NCBI GenBank assembly: GCA_028279365.1
Contig: JANQNX010000015.1
Coordinates: 78,641-142,640 of the forward strand
Length of the DNA stretch: 64,000 nt
Direction of reading: 5' to 3'
From: Gammaproteobacteria bacterium
GTDB lineage: Bacteria; Pseudomonadota; Gammaproteobacteria; Eutrophobiales; Eutrophobiaceae
Position 1 is the stretch's first letter. Each line of letters begins with the position of its first letter. The translations under genes were made by a program, and so were the position numbers. Of the stretch, positions 57,028 through 64,000 are shown one piece after another. The notes under the pieces are model-generated. The model had not been told where the DNA came from. It searched no databases and saw only the letters and a program-made list of their open reading frames with translations.

Positions 57028-57052
57028 AATAGACCTATCACTATTTTTTTTT
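57028..57052 (+). terminator. Weak candidate terminator after pilR
   Basis: AATAG (57028-57032) and CTATT (57041-57045) form a short stem, followed by a run of T to 57052. The 5-bp A/T-rich stem is weak, so termination efficiency is doubtful. Confidence 0.35.
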
Positions 57053-57159
57053 AGATAAAGATTGTGTCATCTGATGTATTTTTTTAAATTTTTTTTGAGG
57101 GATACAATAATTCAAGATGGATGCTTGCAACTCAGAAACTAGTTAATTAAAAATATTTA

Positions 57160-59145
57160 ATGACTCATAGAGCTAATATTTATTCATGTAGTGGAATATT
57201 TATTTTGGTGTTCTCTGTCTATATATGGAGTATGCCGAGAACAGTTATGCTTGAAGACGATGGATTGTTCATACTGGCATCATATTTTAATGGCATTGCC
57301 CATCCTCCCGGTTACCCACTATATACCTTGCTAGGCAAGCTGTTTACTTTTTTTCCTTATGGTTCTATAGCATTCAGGGTTCATTTGCTTAGTGCATTTT
57401 TAGCTTCATGTGCATGCATTTTTTTCTGGTTGTCTTGCATTAAAATTTTTAATCAAAAAATAATAGCCACTGTTGTTGTCTTTGTCTTTTCTTTTTCAGA
57501 AGTGTATTGGTCACAGGCAATCATTGCTGAGGTATATACGCTAAATATTTTGATTTTTTCGATCTTGTTATATCTTTGTTTTTCAATTATCGAAGGACAA
57601 TCCTTAAGTAGAGCAAAAACATGTTTTATTGCTTTTGTTTATGGTTTGGGTCTCAGTAATCATTGGCCTTTACTAATGTTATCCAGTCCTGTCTTTGTAT
57701 TTTTGCTAAGTCAGAAGTGGAGACAAATTGCAAAATATATTCCGATAGCATTTTTGTGCCTAACGTTAGGCTTGTTGCCTTATTTATGGATGTTTGTTCT
57801 ATCTCTCACTGAACCTGAAATTAGTTTCTCTGGTCAGATAACAAGTATTAGTGAGCTTTGGTCATATATTAGTCGAGAGACATATAGAAATATCGATAGT
57901 GCTGTATCTTCTGATATATATGACAGACTTAAATTCTGCTGGTTTGTCTTAACTGAGTTAAGTCAACAATTTGGTTCCTTTGGTATTTACTTTGTTGTAT
58001 TTGGTTTTATTGCCCAATGGTATTGTTTACCAAAAAGAATTTGTATCGGGTTATTGTCGACATTTATTTTTAATACATTTCTCCTCATTTTCTTATTAAA
58101 TAATGAGTATTCCTATTTTGGTGAATCCATTTTTCGAGTTTATCCGTTGGTTGCATACCTTGTCGCAGCAATTTGGCTTGGGGTTGGAGTAAAAGTAGTT
58201 TTACAGATACTGACATTAATTTTTGTTGGTAATCCTGACATTAATATAAAGACTATTTCATTAATGCTCTGTTTTTTGTTAATTGTAACAACGCTATTAA
58301 GTAATATTAAATATAACTACCGGGCAACTGATAACTGGGCTGAATATTATGCCTCTGCTGTATTAAACTCATTGGAAAAAGATAGTTTTTTATTTACTTC
58401 TGATGATTTCAACGTAGGTCCGATAGGATACGTACATAAAATCAAAAATATACGATCTGATATTGAGCTGTATAACATTCAAGGATTAGTCTTTTCCAAC
58501 AGACTATTCCATAAAGATAAGATGACTGAAAATGAATGGCGGAAATTCTTGTATGCATTCATTAGTAATGCGGATCACCATGTTTATTTTGTTGATGAAT
58601 TTGAATATCGAAAATCTTTTTCGTTTAATGGCCTTGTTTATCAAGCGTCCAGTCAAACTTCTTACGACCGTTCAATTTTCAAATATAATTCTTTAGTAGA
58701 TGATTATCTCATATCAGTCATTAGTAATGGCCCTCCAAATCATCGTTGGGAAAAAATGCATTATCATAAGTTAATCGCAAACTATTGTTATTTGATCACC
58801 GGCTTGATGCTGTATGGGGAAAGCCCTCAATACGAAAGTATTGAAGGTCTTGCTGAAAACGAATGTCATACTTACCTGGGCAAGATAAGCATAATAAATC
58901 TCCTTTTGCATGATGAACAGCCAAACTTTAGCTTGATTGATGATTTGTTAGTCAGTACCGAAATGTTAATTGGTGAGGCAAACACAAAGTCTGAAGCAGC
59001 ACTTTTTTATCATCTGCAGGGTGAATCGTCTTATGCAAATAATCAGTCTGAAAGAGCGCTCGATTTTTATCATGAATCGATGAAGGTATGGCGTCATCTT
59101 GATAACCCTTCGGCAAAAAAAATTGCTCTATTAAAAAAAGAATAA
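57160..59145 (+). CDS. DUF2723 (TMEM260/PMT-like) membrane protein, copy 1
   Basis: A 661-residue polytopic inner-membrane protein. The N terminus has the DUF2723 signature PRTVMLEDDGLFILASYFNG followed by HPPGYPLYTLLGKLF (about residues 24-62); the acidic residues lie in the first periplasmic loop, where GT-C enzymes keep their catalytic Asp/Glu. QAIIAEVYTLNI and LGLSNHWPLLMLSSP follow. The last about 230 residues are soluble, probably periplasmic, ending in a TPR-like repeat. A eukaryotic homologue, TMEM260, is an O-mannosyltransferase; transferase activity here is inferred. It is paralogous to the gene at 61564 and AT-rich. Confidence 0.8.
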   Translation: MTHRANIYSCSGIFILVFSVYIWSMPRTVMLEDDGLFILASYFNGIAHPPGYPLYTLLGKLFTFFPYGSIAFRVHLLSAFLASCACIFFWLSCIKIFNQKIIATVVVFVFSFSEVYWSQAIIAEVYTLNILIFSILLYLCFSIIEGQSLSRAKTCFIAFVYGLGLSNHWPLLMLSSPVFVFLLSQKWRQIAKYIPIAFLCLTLGLLPYLWMFVLSLTEPEISFSGQITSISELWSYISRETYRNIDSAVSSDIYDRLKFCWFVLTELSQQFGSFGIYFVVFGFIAQWYCLPKRICIGLLSTFIFNTFLLIFLLNNEYSYFGESIFRVYPLVAYLVAAIWLGVGVKVVLQILTLIFVGNPDINIKTISLMLCFLLIVTTLLSNIKYNYRATDNWAEYYASAVLNSLEKDSFLFTSDDFNVGPIGYVHKIKNIRSDIELYNIQGLVFSNRLFHKDKMTENEWRKFLYAFISNADHHVYFVDEFEYRKSFSFNGLVYQASSQTSYDRSIFKYNSLVDDYLISVISNGPPNHRWEKMHYHKLIANYCYLITGLMLYGESPQYESIEGLAENECHTYLGKISIINLLLHDEQPNFSLIDDLLVSTEMLIGEANTKSEAALFYHLQGESSYANNQSERALDFYHESMKVWRHLDNPSAKKIALLKKE

Positions 59146-59160
59146 TTTATCGAGTCTGTA

Positions 59161-60702
59161 TTAAAAATAATTCGCAGGCAACATCTCGTCAAAATACTTA
59201 CGAAAAAACGTTTTAAGCTTTATTTTATTTTCCAAATCTGCATCTCTAAACAGTAAATATGTAAGTTGATTATCTTTTCCTGTGTTAATGAAGTCATTCA
59301 GGTTTTTACTAATGTGAGCATGGTTTCTTGTTTCCAGGTAATACTTAATATCATTGGAAATAGGTATGCCAGCTTGTGCGATAAATTGTTCTAGGTGATA
59401 TCTGGTAAAAAAGGGCCTCTGGTTGATATTGTGTTGCAAATTGATGAAATAAATCGAGCAAATACTGATAAAAATAGCAAGTAATAAATATTTGGTTTGC
59501 GATATTTTCAGCATTATCGTTTCTAACGATAGTATTGCAGGCAAGCAAAGTATAATAGCACTGAAAAGAAAAAACCTCGGGCCATAACACCATTCACCCA
59601 CGGAATAAAATACTGAAAAGAAAGAGATTAAAAAAATAAATAACAACAAAATGAAAATAGCTTCGTATCGATAAGAATAAATAAAATTGTGAACAGAAGG
59701 AATCGCTAACATAAGGATAGGGATATGAACAAACAGACTATAGTTTTGACTAATGAGATAATCATACAATCTGGCTGGAATATATTGGATCGACCATATA
59801 TTGGAAAGGTTTAGCGGATCGTGACTGCCATGGCCGATAAAATAGCGATCATAATACCAAGAGGAGCATAGTAAGAAAACAGTGAGACTTGCTATTGCAG
59901 GTAGGCATAGCATTATTAATATTTTTTTATATTTTAAGAGTACGCTAAAGTCACCGCTGTGTTCAGTTATAAGTGACCAACAACATGTTATTACTACTAA
60001 AGGATAAAGAATAAAGTAGAAACTCTTTGACAGGCATAAAAAAACAAGGATTGTGTTAAATAGAATGAAATACTTAGAATTGAAGCTATTTTTGTTTAAC
60101 AAAAGACATCGCAAAAACTGGATGAAGTAATAATAAAAACCAAGAAAAAAAACAAGATGGATTATTTCATAGCTTTGTACCCTAAGATAATGCCATATGT
60201 AACCTGTATAAATTACCAGAAGAACAAATACAAAAGATACGAATGGCTTACTAGTATAAAGACGAGATATTTTGTACGAGTAATAGACGATAAAAATACT
60301 AAGTATCAAATTCAGTAAATTATGCAATAAAATGCTTTTCTTATTAATAATTTCTAACGCATAGCCTTCATCATTGTTGAAAATTTTTTTCTCTGCATAC
60401 TCTGGCAAAGAAAATATTATCATATTTAAAAAACCCCATCGGTTATGGAAGGTTTTTCTTGATGTGTTTTCTATGTAGTTACTTTCAGGTAGAGACAAAA
60501 ACCCTTCTATTTTATCTGCTTTTGAAAAAGGTATACCAAATTCATTATTTCTAACCCAATTTATCGCTTCTACCTTGATGACTGTTGCATCGCCACGATA
60601 AAATTGTCCAGGCATTGATTTAAAATTAATGACAAAAGATATAGAGACAAGTAGTGCAAGTACCAGAGTATCAATTGTAAATGCGTTTTTAACTTTTATC
60701 AC
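59161..60702 (-). CDS. Polytopic membrane protein, GT-C-like, family not recognised
   Basis: A 513-residue membrane protein with about ten to eleven hydrophobic segments. An early periplasmic loop contains GQFYRGDATVIK, with an Asp in the place where GT-C transferases have their catalytic acid. SVGEWCYGPRFFLFSA resembles the W.YGPR motif of several PMT-like proteins. The last about 90 residues are soluble and hydrophilic. I would call it a probable glycosyltransferase or sugar-lipid handling protein, without a family name. It ends 15 bp from the preceding DUF2723 gene, tail to tail, and follows the GT2 gene by 30 bp. Confidence 0.6.
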   Translation of the reverse strand: MIKVKNAFTIDTLVLALLVSISFVINFKSMPGQFYRGDATVIKVEAINWVRNNEFGIPFSKADKIEGFLSLPESNYIENTSRKTFHNRWGFLNMIIFSLPEYAEKKIFNNDEGYALEIINKKSILLHNLLNLILSIFIVYYSYKISRLYTSKPFVSFVFVLLVIYTGYIWHYLRVQSYEIIHLVFFLGFYYYFIQFLRCLLLNKNSFNSKYFILFNTILVFLCLSKSFYFILYPLVVITCCWSLITEHSGDFSVLLKYKKILIMLCLPAIASLTVFLLCSSWYYDRYFIGHGSHDPLNLSNIWSIQYIPARLYDYLISQNYSLFVHIPILMLAIPSVHNFIYSYRYEAIFILLLFIFLISFFSVFYSVGEWCYGPRFFLFSAIILCLPAILSLETIMLKISQTKYLLLAIFISICSIYFINLQHNINQRPFFTRYHLEQFIAQAGIPISNDIKYYLETRNHAHISKNLNDFINTGKDNQLTYLLFRDADLENKIKLKTFFRKYFDEMLPANYF

Positions 60703-60732
60703 GATACAAATAAATGTATAAGTGAGTATTGA

Positions 60733-61422
60733 TTATCTAAAAAGATTGTATTTTATGATGCAGTAAAGGGCTTGCCACCCATCTTTCCAGCCAATTTTTT
60801 TTCCTTCTTCATAAGTTCTACCATAATAAGAAATACCGACTTCATAGATTCGACAATTCAGTTTGGCGATTTTGGCAATTACTTCAGGTTCTATCGCAAA
60901 ACTATCCTCTTCGATATTTATCTGTTTTATGATTTCACTTTTATAAGCCTTGTAACATGCTTCTAAATCAGTCATGTTCAAATCAGTAAACATATTTGAC
61001 ATGAACGTTAAGAAGCCATTTCCCATTCTATGCCAAAAATATAAAACTCGATGCGGTCTGCTAGAAATAAAACGTGAACCAACAACAACATCGGCTTTAC
61101 CATCAAGGATTGGTCCTATCACATCTTCATATTCATTTGGGTCATATTCGAGGTCTGCATCTTGTATTAATATAATGTCACCTGTAGCAGCGCCGATACC
61201 TGTACGCACAGCAGCGCCTTTACCATAGTTTTTGTCATGAAAAATTATTTGGTCTATTTTTTCTTCTAATTCTTTTTTTAATATATCTCTTGTACCATCT
61301 GTGGAAAAGTCATCGATAACGATAATTTCCTTATTCTTGTAAGGAGACTCCAAAACTCGTCCAATAATCTCTTTAATTGTATATTGCTCATTGTAACAAG
61401 GTATTAGAACTGAAAGTTTCAT
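60733..61422 (-). CDS. DPM1-like family 2 glycosyltransferase (polyprenyl-phosphate sugar synthase type)
   Basis: A 229-residue GT2 enzyme without TM segments. LSVLIPCYNEQYTIKEII (about residues 3-20) and IVIDDFSTDGTRDIL bind the nucleotide. QDADLEYDP (about 92-100) is the metal-binding D-x-D region. VVVGSRF, DLEACYKAYK and a C-terminal EVGISYYGRTYEEGKKIGWKDG follow, the pattern of dolichyl/polyprenyl-phosphate mannose or glucose synthases. Predicted reaction: sugar transfer from NDP-sugar to a polyprenyl phosphate on the inner face. It is probably cotranscribed with the GT-C-like gene, 30 bp downstream. The sugar is unknown. Confidence 0.85.
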   Translation of the reverse strand: MKLSVLIPCYNEQYTIKEIIGRVLESPYKNKEIIVIDDFSTDGTRDILKKELEEKIDQIIFHDKNYGKGAAVRTGIGAATGDIILIQDADLEYDPNEYEDVIGPILDGKADVVVGSRFISSRPHRVLYFWHRMGNGFLTFMSNMFTDLNMTDLEACYKAYKSEIIKQINIEEDSFAIEPEVIAKIAKLNCRIYEVGISYYGRTYEEGKKIGWKDGWQALYCIIKYNLFR

Positions 61423-61563
61423 GATTTATTAATTCCTATTGCAACTAATGTTGTTAAAGATAATTTATACTATTGTAGTAAACGACAGTAATTAGCATTC
61501 TTAACATTGAATAAATATAAATGCTACTTTGCCACATTATAAAAGCTAAACTAGATCACAAAT

Positions 61564-63555
61564 ATGACATTAAAATCTGCCGGCTATTTAAAAAATAATA
61601 TAGCTCAGTATTTCTTTATATTCTTTGTGGTCTTTAGTATCTACATCTGGAGTTTGCCCAGAACGGTTGTGCTTGAAGACGATGGGTATTTTATTCTGGC
61701 TTCGTACTATAATGGTTTTGGTCATCCACCCGGTTACCCGCTATTTACTCTCCTAGGTTATCTATCTACTTTAATCCCATGGGGAAGTCCAGCATTTCAA
61801 GTTCATATGCTGACCGCATTTTTCGGAACATTAACATGCTTATGTTTGTATAAAACATCTCTGTTTTTATTAAATAGTAAATTTTTTGCGACTATAGTTG
61901 CACTAGTTTTTGCGTTTTCTAAAGCTTTTTGGTCTCAGTCAATTATCGCTGATGTCTATACACTAAATACACTCATTTTTTTCTTTTTAACAGTTATGTG
62001 TATTTATTTAATCAGTAAAAAAACATCGCAATTATCACCCTATATGCCTTTTATGCTTGGTCTGATCTATGGCTTAGGATTATCTAATCATTGGCCTTTA
62101 CTGATACTTTCTAGTCCAATGTTAGTTATCTTGTTGTGGACGCGCCTTTATTGGGTAATGAGTAAATGGCCTATAGTTTTAGCGGGTATTTTTACTGGTT
62201 TATTACCTTATTTCTGGATGGTTTACCGCTCACATGCAAATCTGGATTTTAGTTTTTATGGACAAATAAATAATTTTACTGAGTTTTTGTCTTACGTAAG
62301 CAGGGAGGGTTATGCTGATGTTGATAGTAGTCAAAGCGCCGGATGGGACGATAAGCTTCGTTTTATAAAGTTTGTGCTAGTACAAACAGCTGAGCAGTGT
62401 GGGTTATTTGGCTTTTTGCTCATACTTGTCGGAGTTATTATGCAATGGCGTTATTGGTCATTCAGGGTTTGTTGCGCATTGTTAACAGGTTTTTTGGGTA
62501 ATACGTTTTTGCTAATTCTTTTACTGGGTTTCGACTATGATTTTTTGCATCAGGCTATTTTTAAGGTTTATCCACTTATTGCTTACGGAATCTGTGTAAT
62601 ATGGCTAGGACTAGGGCTTAAGATAATTGTCGGCTTGATTAAAAAACAAGATAAAAACAACGCCTGGTCAAATACGCTTCATATATATGTTGGTATTTTT
62701 ATAGTAGTAACCACGCTTTTGACCAATTTTGGTGATAACTATCGTGCAAAGGACAGTTGGGCTGAGGATTATGCAAGAACAATTTTAAATTCACTAGAGC
62801 CAGGCGCTGTACTTTTCAGTTATTCAGATATGAGTGCAGGACCACTTTATTATGTTCACAGACTACTTGCAGTCAGGCCCGATGTAACGCTTTATAGTGG
62901 TTCAAGTATATTGCCTAATCAAATGCATCGGCATGCTTCTTTTTCTCGATTAAATAGAGATAAATTGCTTGATGCATTTATCCGAAGTTTAGAAAGGCCA
63001 GTTTATTTTATTGAAGATATCCCTGCTGGCTATGGTATTTACCATTATGGTTTGTATATGAAACTCGATAAACAGTTACCAAAGGGTGCTGTGGTTTTTA
63101 CTGCGAATAAGAATATTGTTGACTACCTTGATACTATCACGAGCAAAAAGCCTTTTGATTATTGGCAACAAATACAGTATTGGCAAAGGGTAACAAATAA
63201 GTGCCAGTTAACTGCGGGTTTGATGATTAATACGGATGATTTTAGTGGCAAACTCAATGATGATCTAAAAGAGTATTGTTATAGCTATTACGGGCTGATT
63301 GATATCATTCCTCTATTACTTAAACATAAAACAAAAGATCTAGGTCAGATAAAGCAATTGTTAAAAGAGACGGAAACATTTCTTGACCAAGCTATAACAA
63401 AAAAAGATCGTGCTCAATTCTATAACCTAAGAGGGGTCGTTTATTTATTGGAAGATAATGTTGACGAGGCGTTAAACAATTTTGATATTTCTATGCGGGT
63501 CTGGCCAAGCCCGGCAAATGAAGCTGCAAATTATTTAACTCAATTACGAAATTAG
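61564..63555 (+). CDS. DUF2723 (TMEM260/PMT-like) membrane protein, copy 2
   Basis: A 663-residue paralogue of the gene at 57160, in the same orientation and nearly the same size. It has PRTVVLEDDGYFILASYYNG followed by HPPGYPLFTLLGYLS near residues 30-66, QSIIADVYTLNT, LGLSNHWPLLILSSP, and a soluble C-terminal part ending in a TPR-like repeat (LEDNVDEALNNFDISMRVW). The two share long runs of identity around these motifs and diverge more in the C-terminal half, which suggests duplication followed by change of specificity. A glycan-transfer role is inferred from the family. The pilin gene begins 310 bp after it. Confidence 0.8.
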   Translation: MTLKSAGYLKNNIAQYFFIFFVVFSIYIWSLPRTVVLEDDGYFILASYYNGFGHPPGYPLFTLLGYLSTLIPWGSPAFQVHMLTAFFGTLTCLCLYKTSLFLLNSKFFATIVALVFAFSKAFWSQSIIADVYTLNTLIFFFLTVMCIYLISKKTSQLSPYMPFMLGLIYGLGLSNHWPLLILSSPMLVILLWTRLYWVMSKWPIVLAGIFTGLLPYFWMVYRSHANLDFSFYGQINNFTEFLSYVSREGYADVDSSQSAGWDDKLRFIKFVLVQTAEQCGLFGFLLILVGVIMQWRYWSFRVCCALLTGFLGNTFLLILLLGFDYDFLHQAIFKVYPLIAYGICVIWLGLGLKIIVGLIKKQDKNNAWSNTLHIYVGIFIVVTTLLTNFGDNYRAKDSWAEDYARTILNSLEPGAVLFSYSDMSAGPLYYVHRLLAVRPDVTLYSGSSILPNQMHRHASFSRLNRDKLLDAFIRSLERPVYFIEDIPAGYGIYHYGLYMKLDKQLPKGAVVFTANKNIVDYLDTITSKKPFDYWQQIQYWQRVTNKCQLTAGLMINTDDFSGKLNDDLKEYCYSYYGLIDIIPLLLKHKTKDLGQIKQLLKETETFLDQAITKKDRAQFYNLRGVVYLLEDNVDEALNNFDISMRVWPSPANEAANYLTQLRN

Positions 63556-63595
63556 CGTTTTCATTCAATGCAATGAATATAAAGTGGAGCTGAGG

Positions 63596-63612
63596 GTGAC
63601 AAAATTTGTCAC
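63596..63612. promoter_or_regulatory. Perfect palindrome upstream of the pilin promoter, possible PilR site
   Basis: GTGACAAA-A-TTTGTCAC is a 17-bp perfect palindrome. It lies about 150 bp before the -24 box of the pilin promoter, the distance range of sigma-54 enhancers, and contains TGTC elements like those reported for PilR sites in Pseudomonas. A T-run follows at 63613-63617, so in RNA it could also be a weak terminator for the preceding gene. Both roles are inference. Confidence 0.6.
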
Positions 63613-63760
63613 TTTTTGACGTCTTTACGAAGGCTCATCCTTAGTTAATGATGAAAAAAGCAGTTTTATATTTGGATTTATAGCTATTTTTTATCATTAA
63701 GATATTGATTTTAAATCTTTTTTTGTAATTTTTATTTGTCTCTAACTATTTTGGGAAAGT

Positions 63761-63776
63761 TGGCATAACTACTGCT
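63761..63776 (+). promoter_or_regulatory. Sigma-54 promoter of the pilin gene
   Basis: TGGCAT at 63761-63766 and CTGCT at 63772-63776 contain the invariant GG (63762-63763) and GC (63774-63775) with exactly 10 bp between. This is the -24/-12 pattern of RpoN promoters. Transcription should start near 63787, giving a leader of about 79 nt with AGGAG at 63851-63855, 10 nt before the ATG. The rest of the 310-bp gap is AT-rich and holds no gene. Confidence 0.85.
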
Positions 63777-63865
63777 CATTAAATTTCGTTCAATTGTACA
63801 AAGAACAAATGATGCCATTTATGGCTTTATAGAAATTTCTAAATATTTTCAGGAGAATTAAACAA

Positions 63866-64000
63866 ATGAAATTAAAACAACAACAAGGTTTTACCTTGAT
63901 CGAATTGATGATCGTTGTCGCTATCATTGGTATTTTGGCAGCGGTTGCGATTCCTTCCTATCAAGACTATACGGCTCGTGCCCAACTGTCTGAAGGTATG
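63866..64000 (+). CDS. pilA: Type IV major pilin, 5' part (cut by window edge)
   Basis: The first 45 codons of a type IVa pilin are visible. The leader MKLKQQQG is cut by PilD before Phe+1. The mature N terminus [20 protein letters not shown] carries Glu+5 and the hydrophobic helix. [17 protein letters not shown] follows, typical of gammaproteobacterial major pilins. A good ribosome site and a sigma-54 promoter precede it, as expected for PilS/PilR control. The globular domain, disulfide loop and any glycosylation site lie beyond the window. Confidence 0.93.
   Translation, partial: MKLKQQQGFTLIELMIVVAIIGILAAVAIPSYQDYTARAQLSEGM

Noticed and set aside
57115..57130. TGGATGCTTGC as a sigma-54 promoter for the first DUF2723 gene
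   Set aside because: The GG to GC spacing is not 10 bp.
61439..61471. TTGCAA and TATACT as a sigma-70 promoter for the second DUF2723 gene
   Set aside because: The spacer is 21 bp, too long to support.
1..64000. CRISPR arrays, tRNA genes, insertion sequences, prophage genes
   Set aside because: No regular repeat-spacer pattern, cloverleaf, transposase or phage gene was recognised on either strand.

Overview
The window is a stretch of chromosome from a Gram-negative gammaproteobacterium. The evidence is the full dcw cell-wall/division cluster in gammaproteobacterial order, a meso-diaminopimelate MurE, the lipoproteins LpoA, DolP and BamD, LpxC, ZapD, and a PilS/PilR-controlled type IV pilus. 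Gene order around positions 2500-31500 (dolP-gmhA-yraN-lpoA, divergent rsmI, rnpB, mraZ to ftsZ, lpxC, a DUF721 gene, an M23 peptidase, secA) resembles that known from Pseudomonas aeruginosa. The moderate base composition and several inserted genes argue against Pseudomonas itself. I cannot name the genus.

Layout. 1-2507: 5' part of rapA (minus), then a spermidine-synthase-like methyltransferase and a macro-domain hydrolase. 2504-6847: dolP, gmhA/diaA, yraN and lpoA (minus), with rsmI divergent. 6963-11180: a small secreted protein, a HIT protein, a membrane GGDEF-EAL protein with a dead GGDEF site, RNase P RNA, and a coupled YtoQ/Sel1 pair. 11393-29031: the dcw operon, from a clear sigma-70 promoter with three 10-bp-phased MraZ boxes through mraZ, rsmH, ftsL, ftsI, murE, murF, mraY, murD, ftsW, murG, murC, murB, ddl, ftsQ, ftsA and ftsZ. 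29169-36523: lpxC, DUF721/DciA-like, M23 peptidase, secA, argJ and a Nudix-ThiE fusion. 36507-41980 (minus): yacG, zapD, coaE, pilD, pilC and pilB. 42120-50428: clpB with a textbook heat-shock promoter, a glutamate dehydrogenase, pgeF, rluD, divergent bamD, and nadE. 50526-53896: a glycosyltransferase-like membrane protein and sucCD. 54060-64000: pilS, pilR, a four-gene AT-rich glycosylation-type island, and the start of a major pilin gene behind a sigma-54 promoter.

How it fits together. The dcw genes make lipid II and the divisome. lpoA, pgeF, lpxC, the M23 peptidase, dolP, bamD and secA extend this to envelope synthesis, editing and export. The pilus genes lie in two blocks: pilBCD, and pilSR plus pilin. 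Between pilR and the pilin lie two DUF2723 (TMEM260/PMT-like) paralogues, another polytopic GT-C-like protein and a DPM1-like GT2. The GT2 could make a polyprenyl-phosphate sugar that the membrane proteins transfer to a periplasmic acceptor. The neighbouring pilin is the obvious candidate acceptor, but this is inference. It is the most novel-looking part of the window. I saw no tRNA genes, CRISPR arrays, insertion sequences or prophage genes.
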